Source: Bagarius yarrelli | Lineage: Eukaryota; Chordata; Actinopteri; Siluriformes; Sisoridae | Direction: 5' to 3' | Assembly (NCBI GenBank): GCA_005784505.1 | Contig: VCAZ01000278.1 | Span: 165,001 to 229,000, forward strand | Length of the DNA: 64,000 bases | Part shown: positions 57,312 through 64,000 of the stretch, piece by piece | How the letters are laid out: every line of letters begins with the position of its first letter | Numbering within the stretch: the first letter of the stretch is position 1 | The notes under the pieces: model-generated | Seen by the model: the letters and a program-made list of their open reading frames with translations, nothing else | What the model was told of the DNA's origin: nothing | The model's database searches: none | Program-made: the position numbers and the translations under genes

Positions 57312-57371
<60 letters not shown>

Positions 57372-59034
57372 TGGTTAGCTATACCTGTGGGGACTCTTTA
57401 TAGGTGTAATGGTTTTTATACTGTACAAACTGTATTTCTATCCCCTAACCCCTAACCCCGATACCCTAACCCTTATACCCTAACCCCCCCTATACCCTAA
57501 TACCCTAAGCTATCCCCTAACCCCTATACCCCTATACCCTAAGCCTATCCCCTAACCCCTATACCATAACCCTATCCCCTAACCCCGATACCCTAACCCT
57601 TATACCCTAACCCCTATACCCTAAGCCTATCCCCTAACCCCTATACCCTAAGCCTATCCCCTAACCCCTATACCCTAACCCTATCCCCTAACCCCGATAC
57701 CCTAACCCTTATACCCTAACTCCTATCCCCTAACCCTATCCCCTAACCCCTATACCCTAACCCTATCCCCTAACCCCTATACCCTAACCCCTAACCTTTC
57801 CCAAAATCTCATCCTGTATGATTTAGAAGCTTTTGTACTCATGGGCACCTCAATTTTGGTCCCCAACATGACACAAGTCCCCATGAGTCTGTGTGTATTT
57901 AGGTTTAGGTCCCTACCAGGATGTATAAACCCGTACACACACACACACACACACACACACAGAACTAATGACAATTCGTTGTTACCAATGACAATTCACT
58001 CAGCAGCAGGTCACCAGCAACTTCCTCATTGGAATGATTATAATTATGAGCTCAACTTCACATGTGGACTGAATCACCACCAATCCTATTTCCTTATAAC
58101 GCTTCCTCAAACATGCACTACCGTCACCCTTCTAATGCATTCAATGAATTAGTGATTAGAAGAAAAAATTCTCCATCTCAACAGCATTGCAGGATACAAA
58201 TGCTCCTATGATGAAGATTGGGTTGAAGACATGGTTCTGGAAGGTGAACAGGGTCAGGCCCATGTAGGAGAAGATGAAATTCTCAGCCAGGAAATTCAGC
58301 AGCTCGAATAACTAGAAACGAGCATAGTGAAGGACAAAGTTCAGATCTTCGAGCTTAGAACAAATAAGCCGAAAAATCTGTAGACGTTTGATAGAATAGC
58401 ATTTATATACAGTGCACATATAAACACAATATATATACACCAGGAACTGGATAAGTAATGATGTTAATTAGCAGCAGGTCTTACTTGCTTGGTTCGGTCC
58501 TGTGACTCAGTGGAGAGGTTATTGTAGGTGTAATGAGCCTGTGTGATGCCACAGAAAAGTACTGCCACCACACCTACAGAAACCAAACAATTACACAAGG
58601 CAGCGTTCAATTACAACCAAATAAAACAAACAAATAAATAAAAAAGCAGCAAATAGTGTCAGAATTCGAGCAGGTCACCTGTAAAGCCACAAGCCTCTGC
58701 TAACAGGAATGTGCTCCAGGACATCAGGAAGAAGAGCGCCGTTTCCAGAAGCTGAAAATCCCTCAACTTGGTAAATTTGGTGACGTGAGAAAGAGTCAAG
58801 GATCCCTACCTTTATTTATTCATTAACTTTTTAATGCCATGACAGCACTGAGGGTATTTTTTAATGGTGATGACAATCGTACTTCACACTCGACTAATCG
58901 AACATACATGTGTTTATTGGCAGATAAGATGGTTATAAACTGGTTATAAATCGATTAAAGCAAAGAATCGAAACAGTTCATTCTCATTGAAAACCGCTCG
59001 TTGACTGTGACTGTCATTATATCTGGCAGAACTG

Positions 59035-59065
<31 letters not shown>

Positions 59066-59207
59066 TCATATTATTATTTATTCATCTTCTATAACTGCTT
59101 ATTCCCTAATTCAGGCTCACAGAACTGACCCTGACCCAGCCGTCTCTGAAAGGGTGAAAGACAGGAGGGGGGGACACCCTGGACAGGTCGCCAGTCCATC
59201 ACAGGGC

Positions 59208-59240
<33 letters not shown>

Positions 59241-59717
59241 TCCTACGGGAGTAGCAACAAGAACTCTCCTCTTTTTTTTTCTCCGCCTCCATTTATTCAA
59301 ATTACTGAATAATCATTTCGTCTTTAACTATTGCAGCCATTGATTAAAACAGCATTTTACTTCCTTTTCCGGTCAGTACGTCTACACTGGGTTGTTTTGC
59401 TGTGTTTAGTGTAAATACAGATATCGGATACGGATCAGTTTTAAAGATGATGTAAGCAGATCATAAAAAAAAATAAATCGGATAAAGTCACCAAATCAGA
59501 TTTGATGCATTAAGACCTGCAGTGTAAATGCAGCCTTAATGGTCTTAATAACTATTGATAAGCAATAAAAGATATCAGGGCAGTCATTACACCGGTAGCC
59601 ACTCCAAGAGCAAAGGAACCACTGAAGACTCCCAGAAAAACCCCGAATGATTTCAGCATGGCCATGACTTCAAAGGTATGACTGTTGTCTCCTTCGGGTT
59701 GGTATGCAACAATGGAC
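54554..59717 (-). CDS. slc9a6: Endosomal Na+/H+ exchanger NHE6 (SLC9A6), last 10 exons
   Basis: NHE6 exchanges luminal H+ for Na+ or K+ in recycling endosomes and sets their pH. Ten exons on the - strand join in one frame of about 399 residues, against roughly 670-700 for the whole vertebrate protein; the N-terminal membrane segments lie beyond 64000. From N to C: YQPEGDNSHTFEV loop and glycine-rich membrane helices; VTKFTKLRDFQLLET; GITQAHYTYNNLS; FLAENFIFSYMGLTLFTFQ; FLGRAANIYPLSFLLNLGRR; FQHMMMFAGLRGAMTFAL; IRDTATYARQMMFSTTLL; then the cytosolic tail, DDDSDLILNDGDISLTYGD and ELVIRGTRLVLPMDDSEPP. The ANIYPLS, NLGRR and GLRGA blocks are conserved transport-domain motifs. The tail matches NHE6 rather than NHE7, whose end differs as I recall it. 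No stop or frameshift. One intron is AT-AC type; one exon is 31 nt. Confidence 0.93.
55126..55298 (-). mobile_element. tRNA-headed SINE (family A), reference copy
   Basis: Reverse copy: 'catttacatttacagcatttggcagacgtccttatccagagcgac', 'ttaggggttaagggccttgc', 'gctaggaatcgaacccacaatcttcgggttggtagtccaacacc', 'ttaaccatgagccaccacttccc'. Read on the - strand it starts 'gggaagtggtggctcatggttaaggtg' (A-box-like), then 'gtgggttcgattcc' (B-box-like), so the head is tRNA-derived and the tail is 'taagtcgctctggataagg..tgccaaatgctgtaaatg'. Confidence 0.9.
55604..55709 (-). CDS. slc9a6: slc9a6 exon 9 of 10 in the window (tail)
   Basis: Acceptor 'aacacctacag', donor TGCGAG|gtcaga. Encodes YLKPILTHSGPPLTATLP and ACCGPLARCLTSPQACE, a highly conserved, membrane-proximal tail segment. 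Confidence 0.94.
56114..56138. repeat. (CA)n microsatellite
   Basis: About 12 CA repeats in the slc9a6 intron just downstream (transcript sense) of the exon at 56163-56245. Confidence 0.9.
56163..56245 (-). CDS. slc9a6: slc9a6 exon 8 of 10 in the window (tail)
   Basis: Acceptor 'cattccaccag', donor CACAA|gtatcc. Encodes IGPDGLERRSTKQESAWLFR and IWYNFDH. The ESAWLFR-WYNFDH block is typical of NHE6/7 tails. Confidence 0.9.
56328..56358 (-). CDS. slc9a6: slc9a6 31-nt microexon
   Basis: Acceptor 'tttggaacag', donor TTCG|gtaagt. Encodes VGVDSDQDNS after completing a split Arg. It is required to keep the frame between exons ending in phase 2 and starting in phase 0; human NHE6 has VGVDSDQE at the same place. 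Confidence 0.9.
56631..56784 (-). CDS. slc9a6: slc9a6 exon 6 of 10 in the window
   Basis: Acceptor 'atttttcag', donor ATTCG|gtcagt. Encodes LRGAMTFALSIRDTATYARQ and MMFSTTLLVVFFTVWICGGG then TTQMLSFQRI. This is the last membrane region before the cytosolic tail. Confidence 0.95.
56935..57045. repeat. Dispersed repeat fragment (family D)
   Basis: 'acaggagaggacatgacatgac', 'gttgggacgagaggggacccgagtcggaatcgaacctgggtcgccggagcg' partly parallels 29695-29765. It contains a gaacc/cgaacc head-like block, so it may be another tRNA-derived element. Confidence 0.4.
57121..57232 (-). CDS. slc9a6: slc9a6 exon 5 of 10 in the window
   Basis: Acceptor 'tttttgttccag', donor TTGCAG|gtttgc. Encodes LAIFLGRAANIYPLSFLL and NLGRRNKISSNFQHMMMFA. 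A (TG)n tract of 55 nt (transcript sense) lies about 80 nt upstream of the acceptor. Confidence 0.95.
57314..57368. repeat. (CA)n microsatellite, 55 bp
   Basis: Uninterrupted CA on the + strand, therefore (TG)n in the slc9a6 transcript, about 80 nt before the exon at 57121-57232. Confidence 0.97.
57440..57797. repeat. Internal telomere-like array (ccctaa-related, about 360 bp)
   Basis: A tandem field of ccctaa, cccctaa and variants arranged in a higher-order unit such as cccctataccctaagcctatcccctaac. C-rich on the + strand, so the - strand carries ttaggg/ttagggg. It lies within one slc9a6 intron, flanked on both sides by 'gtgggga'/'tccccac'-type sequence and CA tracts. Confidence 0.93.
57936..57962. 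repeat. (AC)n microsatellite flanking the telomere-like array
   Basis: About 13 AC repeats following 'caggatgtataaacccgt'. With the CA tract at 57314-57368 it brackets the array. Confidence 0.9.
58198..58311 (-). CDS. slc9a6: slc9a6 exon 4 of 10 in the window
   Basis: Acceptor 'gtttctag', donor GCATTT|gtatcc. Encodes LFELLNFLAENFIFSYMGLT and LFTFQNHVFNPIFIIGAF, a membrane helix with the conserved FLAENFIF core. Phase 0 at both ends. Confidence 0.95.
58485..58573 (-). CDS. slc9a6: slc9a6 exon 3 of 10 in the window
   Basis: Acceptor 'tttctgtag', donor AAGCAA|gtaaga. Encodes VVAVLFCGITQAHYTYNNLS and TESQDRTKQ, a nearly invariant NHE6/7 segment. Confidence 0.95.
58679..58784 (-). CDS. slc9a6: slc9a6 exon 2 of 10 in the window
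   Basis: Preceded by ...ctcac, an AC acceptor with no AG in place. Encodes VTKFTKLRDFQLLETALFF and LMSWSTFLLAEACGFTG. Donor TTACAG|gtgacc. The AC boundary is fixed by continuity with MTAL in the previous exon and by the family sequence. Confidence 0.93.
59038..59066. repeat. (AAT)n microsatellite
   Basis: About nine AAT repeats inside the U12-type intron of slc9a6, next to a truncated DANA-like SINE. Confidence 0.9.
59075..59250 (-). mobile_element. Truncated DANA-like SINE with (CA)n
   Basis: 'ttattccctaattcaggctcac', 'cagccgtctctgaaagggtg', 'gacaccctggacaggtcgccagtccatcacagggccacacac' followed by (CA)n and 'tcactcctac'. It matches the tail half of 46795-47105. Inside the U12-type intron. 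Confidence 0.8.
59576..59717 (-). CDS. slc9a6: slc9a6 exon 1 of 10 in the window (membrane helices)
   Basis: Acceptor 'ctgcttag'. Encodes SIVAYQPEGDNSHTFEVM, MLKSFGVFLGVFSGSFAL and GVATGVMTAL. It ends at CCCTG followed by ATATCTTTT, a U12-type AT donor rather than GT. Starts with one base of a split codon. Confidence 0.93.
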
Positions 59718-59807
59718 CTAAGCAGAGAAACAAATAAAATATGAGACTACACACACTATAACTAGCAATGATCCATAATGCTACAAACAAAGGAAAAGTA
59801 TATTTAA

Positions 59808-60343
59808 TAAGGCCGTCACAATTATCAAATAATCGTATGATCGCAATTATTTGAGCTAACCGCGATTGTTGAATCCATCCGCAATTATTGCACACTTTTA
59901 TTAGCCAAAAGGGGGAACTGTAGTGCCTGCAGCACCCTACTTTCAACCAGAGTAAGTGAGTGGAGCGTTGAGAGTTAGCATAATTCATGTTAATGACCCA
60001 TAATGCGACTAACTGCATTAAAAATAAATGAATGTATTCCTTGTTAAACAGATAAACACCACTGACAGGACACCAAATATGGATTTCCTTAAATACTATT
60101 TATCTCCAATAAAATATTTACAGTCGAGCGTTAATAAGGCACAAATTAAAGCGATTATGAAATACTTTGAGTCGCTTTTTTTAAGGCTTAATTGTTTTGT
60201 TTTTTTACAAAAAATTAATTGTTAAAACCTTAAAACAAACAAACAATTTCGTTAAAGCCCCAATACAGGCGATAAATCGTCATAATCCCGATTATTTCTT
60301 TGACAATTAATCGTCACCCAAATTTGATAATCGTGACAGCCCT
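59808..60343. mobile_element. MITE family E, second copy
   Basis: Left end 'aaggccgtcacaattatcaaataatcg', right end 'gataatcgtgacagccct'. It shares 'aattattgcacacttttatta' and 'gcgattatgac/gtcataatcccgat' blocks with 24907-25277 (partly inverted). The longer interior includes A-rich and T-rich sequence absent from the first copy. Confidence 0.75.
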
Positions 60344-60804
60344 AATATATAACGTTGCTAAGTGAAACAAATTCAACACAAACAATAATAATGTTGTGTT
60401 GTCTTTATAAAAAGCACAAAGATCAGAGAAAAGAAGAGGAGGAGGAGGAGGCACAGCACACCATGCCCTACCTACCGAATACACTAAAACACTTTCACAG
60501 TGATCACAAACCAGAACATTTGCTTCGGTGATGCAAAATTTCTAGATCAACGCCTAACATTCAAATCAATGGCCTGGTAATGTCCTAATGTCCCCAAACA
60601 CAAACACATGAAGTTTAAGGGTAATACCAAACTTTATAAACATCCCATCACTACACTGACATAAATTACATAAATACATAATGACATAAATACACATAAA
60701 TTACAAAACTGACACTATTGTTTGTTTAATCAATTAAAAATAATTAAAAACAATGTCTTTATTTGTCACTTATACTTTACAGCACAGTAAACTTCTTTTC
60801 GCAT

Positions 60805-60998
60805 ATCCCATGTTAGTAAGTTGGGGGTCAGAGCACAGGTTCAGCTACGATACAGCGCCCCTGGAGCAGGAAGGGTTAAGGGTCTTGCTCAAGGACCCAA
60901 CAGTGGCTGACTGGCAGTGGTGAGGCTTGAACCCAAGACTTCCTGGTCTTTAGATCAACAACTCAGCGCCTTAACCATTGAGCCACCATCGTCCCTTA
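60805..60998 (-). mobile_element. tRNA-headed SINE (family B), reference copy
   Basis: Reverse copy: 'gtaagttgggggtcagagcacaggttcagc', 'acagcgcccctggagcaggaagggttaagggtcttgctcaagg', 'gaggcttgaacccaagac', 'caactcagcgccttaaccattgagccaccat'. Read on the - strand the head is 'tggctcaatggttaaggcgctgag' with a B-box-like 'gggttcaagcc', so it is tRNA-derived and related to family A in the 'gggtccttgagcaagaccctt' middle. Confidence 0.88.
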
Positions 60999-61000
60999 AA

Positions 61001-61147
61001 AGCAGGAGAGAGCGCGAACGCAGTCGCAGTCGAGATTCCCACATTTGGGGAATTCGCAGGGGTCAGCACAACCGGAGTGCAATGGTGGAGCCTCGCCCTG
61101 GGCGAACCACCTTCTTGATCATGGTATCTCCACTGCCAGGTAAGTAT
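61001..61147 (-). pseudogene. U1 snRNA copy lacking the Sm-site region
   Basis: The - strand begins ATACTTACCTGGCAG, the exact 5'-splice-site-pairing end of U1, and continues through GGAGATACCATGATCA, GGTGGTTCGCCCAGGGCGAGG, CATTGCACTCCGG, GTGCTGACCCC and CCCCAAATGTGGGAA, then CTCGACTGC. It then jumps directly to GACTGCGTTCGCGCTCTC. The 17-19 bases between, which hold the Sm-binding site (AATTTGTGG in U1) and one side of the last stem-loop, are missing: 147 nt against 164. A functional snRNP could not assemble, so I call it a pseudogene. The 3' end abuts a family B SINE. Confidence 0.9.
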
Positions 61148-61677
61148 CAATTTAGCAGTCCTGCTTATAAAATAAGAAATAAGTGCAAATTCGATATAGG
61201 GGTTTTCATTATTTTTCAGCTTCAAGCAACATAAATGAAAAATGCGAGCTGGACAGATCGAAGGGAAGGAAAACAGGAAGAAGGGACCTACTCAAAATAA
61301 CAACAGCTGGAGGAGTCAAACTCTAAAACATCATACACTTTATTCAATCAGCAAATCTCCACAGTCCAGCCTCAATTATACACACTTATGTTTAACAGGA
61401 TGTGGGACTGGATGTAGAAATACCCACAATGCACCTGGTCAAAACCTGCACCAATTCTTCTGTTTCTTTCCTTTATCCAAAAAAAAAAATCATTAAAGAA
61501 GAAACGTCATGATTTTTGTGGGTCTTTTCAGACATTCTACACAATCTGGCAACCATTCTTGTCATTACTTAAAAAATACAAGTAGGGAACACAATCCCCA
61601 AATATGGATAATTGTGTTTTTTTGTTTGTCTTTTTTATTTTTATTCCCCTGTCCTGTTTGTATTGATGTCTTACATC

Positions 61678-61862
61678 AACAGCATTTGGCAGACGCTTTT
61701 ATCCAGACGCTTTTATCCAGAGCGACTTACATTTATCTAATTTATACTACTGAGCAACTGGGGGTTAAGAGCCTTAATCAGGGGGCCCATGGTTGAGCTG
61801 GGAATCGAACCCACAATCTTTGAGTTGGTAGTCCAGACACTTAACCATGAGCCACCACTTCT
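61678..61862 (-). mobile_element. tRNA-headed SINE copy (family A)
   Basis: 'cagcatttggcagacgcttttatccagacgcttttatccagagcgacttac' (with a 17-bp local duplication), 'ctgggggttaagagcctt', 'gctgggaatcgaacccacaatctttgagttggtagtcc' and 'cttaaccatgagccaccactt'. Confidence 0.85.
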
Positions 61863-62899
61863 TTATGTCTGGTGGCTGAAGGGTTGGTTTGGGAAAGGTT
61901 GGTGTAATTTTTGTTATTTCTTGTATATTATAAATTCTTAAATAAACAGACTTTGTTCAATACATTATGATTTATAATCCATGCACATCAGAAACGTAAC
62001 AATAGAATGATATCGTAAACGAGTTTGTTATAAAAACAGGGTCTAATCTGAGGTTTGACTGTGGGTCATTTGCTCTGCATAACTCTGGATCAGACCAGGA
62101 TGCACACGCAAGAAAACAAACTAACTGCAGAGTCAAAACCAGTTGTTCAGCACACCCATTGAGGGGCGTTCTTTGCTCGCGGTTACCGCCCTCTGTGCAC
62201 TGAGCCACACCTCCGGGGCAGTTCCGGCTCACCCCAGTGTGTCGCCGGTAATAAAGGAAAATTCTGAATTGCAAGCAAAGTCCAGCAAAGGGGAAAAAAC
62301 CAAACAAGTGTTAGGAACATACCACAATGAGCATAGTTTTTGATTGGTAATAAAACACAGCAAAGTCCGTGCAATAAAACACGTTCAGAATCACATGTAT
62401 TTCCTTATATGGATATATGGAAATTGCCCCGATTTAATTCGACCACATTTTGTTAATTTTAAAAGAAAGATAATTGATTATTATTGATGTTAATAACAGC
62501 CATGCCTTAAATAACAGCATTAAATAACGCAAACATGCAGGTTACAGTCGCATAGCGAGATCTGATCACTGACCAGGGCTACCATTTTTCAATATCTTCA
62601 GATCAAAAGCCAGATAAAAGAGAGTCTCCCGAAAATCCAGACACTAAAAGAATTTCATCTAAATATGCTAGAAACCAAAAGCTTGGCAGGCATGAAGTGC
62701 TTTAAATTATCCCTAACTGCAGACCGCAGTAACTGTGTACTTATTACTTGATATCTATCATGTTGTCACTGCCCGATGATTTTGAAACGAAATAGAAGTA
62801 CGAATCTTTAAAATCGGGAGAATTTAAAGTCGAAACTTCTTGTTCTGCTTCTCAAACCATTTCAGAACCATTTTTGCTTTGTGGCAGGTGGGGCACATT

Positions 62900-63082
62900 A
62901 TATTTACATTTACAGCAGACGTCCTTATCCAGAGAGACTTATATTTATCTTATTTATACAACTGAGCAATTGCGGTTTAAGGGACTTGCTCAGGGGCCCA
63001 GCAGTGGTGGCTTGGTGAGGCTGGGAATCGAACCCACAATCTTCGGGTTGGCAACACCTTAACCATGAGCCACCACTTCCTA
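62900..63082 (-). mobile_element. tRNA-headed SINE copy (family A)
   Basis: 'atttacatttacagcagacgtccttatccagagagactta', 'cggtttaagggacttgctcaggggcccagcagtgg', 'gctgggaatcgaacccacaatcttcgggttgg' and 'aaccatgagccaccacttcc'. Confidence 0.87.
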
Positions 63083-63689
63083 CCCACTTCTCCTGTCAGT
63101 GGTTATAATGTGATGCCTGATCGATGTACACTCACTGTCCACTTAAATAAGAACACACATACGCCTGCTAATGCATTTATGGAACCAGTCAATTATGAGC
63201 TGATTTTGCATATGACCTCTATGTCTAAGCTGTTAATTGAAGCATGTCCTTGTTTACAGGCCACCACTAATAACAGGCATGAGTTTTGTTCCTTTTATGA
63301 CGCTTAGATTCGCCTGGCAATACTTGTTTTACATTTCTTACACAATGTTTTTGCTGACTGTTTATTGTGTAATACAAGAAAGGTCTAATCTTTTGTTTAA
63401 CCTGCACTCAGTTTATTGAGCTGTGGTTTTGGCAAATGTGTATTATTTTTCAGCCCAGACTGGTCAACCATAAAATCCTTGTTACTATTTAAACTCTGCA
63501 GGACACACCGACCTTTCCAGGACAGAGATTGGCCAACCCTGATTTACGCTACGAATATAATTAACCAACGTCTCTGCTGTTAATTAAACAAAACAGATAC
63601 AAACACAATAAAGAGAAATTCTTCAATCCCATAATTAGCCATTTTCTTCTCTTAGCTGTTTCTAAAATAGCCTTAAGCTAGGCTTATGA

Positions 63690-64000
63690 TGTCTACGTGT
63701 TTAATTGGTTCTGTGACGGAGCTCGTAACTCAAGATTACTCGTATGTAAAAATCAATTTTCCATTGATGCCATTAATTCGTTCCGGGTCCCCAAAGAAAC
63801 ACAGCAATTTTTTTGTTACGTGTTTTTAAATAAGAAAAATAAACTTATAAATACTGAATATTGTATAAAAACACTATAATAGGATGTACTGGAATAAACT
63901 GGTTTTATTAAGTATAATGTGCAGCATTTACCTTGGAGATCAGACGACTCCACTTGCTAACGCGCAGGTCTGACCAGCTATCGAGTGGGACCCGGGATGC
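63690..64000 (-). mobile_element. MITE family C, partial copy at the window edge
   Basis: 'aattggttctgtgacggagctcgtaactcaagattactcgtatg', 'ccattaattcgttccgggtcccc', 'cctTggagatcagacgactccacttgctaacgcgcaggtctgac' and 'tatcgagtgggacccggg' match 17660-17960 in the same direction. The element continues beyond the window. Confidence 0.85.

Larger units (their letters stand above)
59718..64000. other. slc9a6: Upstream slc9a6 intron, no further exon recognised
   Basis: I searched the - strand for the preceding NHE6 segments (LLFGESVLNDAV, VSATDPVTV) and found none, so the remaining exons lie beyond 64000. The interval holds MITE E, SINEs of families A and B, the U1 remnant and a partial MITE C. Confidence 0.6.

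Noticed and set aside
54554..59717. Assignment of the exchanger to slc9a7 (NHE7)
   Set aside because: I first considered it because NHE6 and NHE7 share most membrane segments. The ACCGPLARCLTSPQ and DDDSDLILNDGD tail and the neighbouring fhl1 favour NHE6; a tree would settle it.
6601..63082. tRNA genes at the many gggttcgattcc boxes
   Set aside because: These are B-box-like segments of SINE heads. They lack an acceptor stem and cloverleaf and always occur with the same SINE tails.
1..64000. A novel multi-gene system such as a defence island, secondary-metabolite cluster or integrated virus
   Set aside because: All coding exons I can support belong to three ordinary vertebrate genes; no reverse transcriptase, integrase, capsid or phage-like frame was seen.

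Overview
The window is a piece of a vertebrate nuclear genome, almost certainly a teleost fish and probably an otophysan such as a catfish. Genes are split into short exons with GT-AG introns, the DNA is AT-rich, CA/TG microsatellites are frequent, and the introns are full of fish-type short interspersed elements (tRNA-headed SINEs, a DANA/Mermaid-like SINE, several MITE families). I see no bacterial, viral or CRISPR-like gene organisation and no new multi-gene system.

Three protein-coding genes can be read. (1) A MAP7/ensconsin-family gene lies on the + strand at 5779-31361. Twenty exons join in one unbroken frame of about 834 codons; the first coding exon and promoter lie upstream or were not found. 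Its 3' UTR runs to about 32.98 kb. (2) A four-and-a-half-LIM gene of FHL1 type lies on the - strand, from a TATA promoter near 39.67 kb to a stop at 34542. Its last exon is clean, but the other four LIM exons carry many one-base gaps and two extra bases. A GC-rich stretch with a strong - strand splice donor at 46.38 kb may be a second, upstream promoter. (3) The 3' part of an endosomal Na+/H+ exchanger gene (slc9a6/NHE6) lies on the - strand at 54554-59717. Ten exons encode about 399 C-terminal residues, and one intron is an AT-AC, U12-type intron. Its 5' exons lie beyond the right edge.

This order and these relative orientations (MAP7-family, then FHL1 and SLC9A6 in the opposite direction) match human Xq26.3 (MAP7D3-FHL1-SLC9A6) as I recall it, which is the main reason for the paralog names.

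The rest is intergenic or intronic: a poly-C minisatellite (1258-1573), an internal telomere-like array (57440-57797), a shortened U1 snRNA copy (61001-61147), at least 20 tRNA-headed SINE copies, and several MITEs, some with SINEs nested in them. The 39.7-54.5 kb interval holds repeats and the possible FHL1 promoter but no recognisable coding exon.
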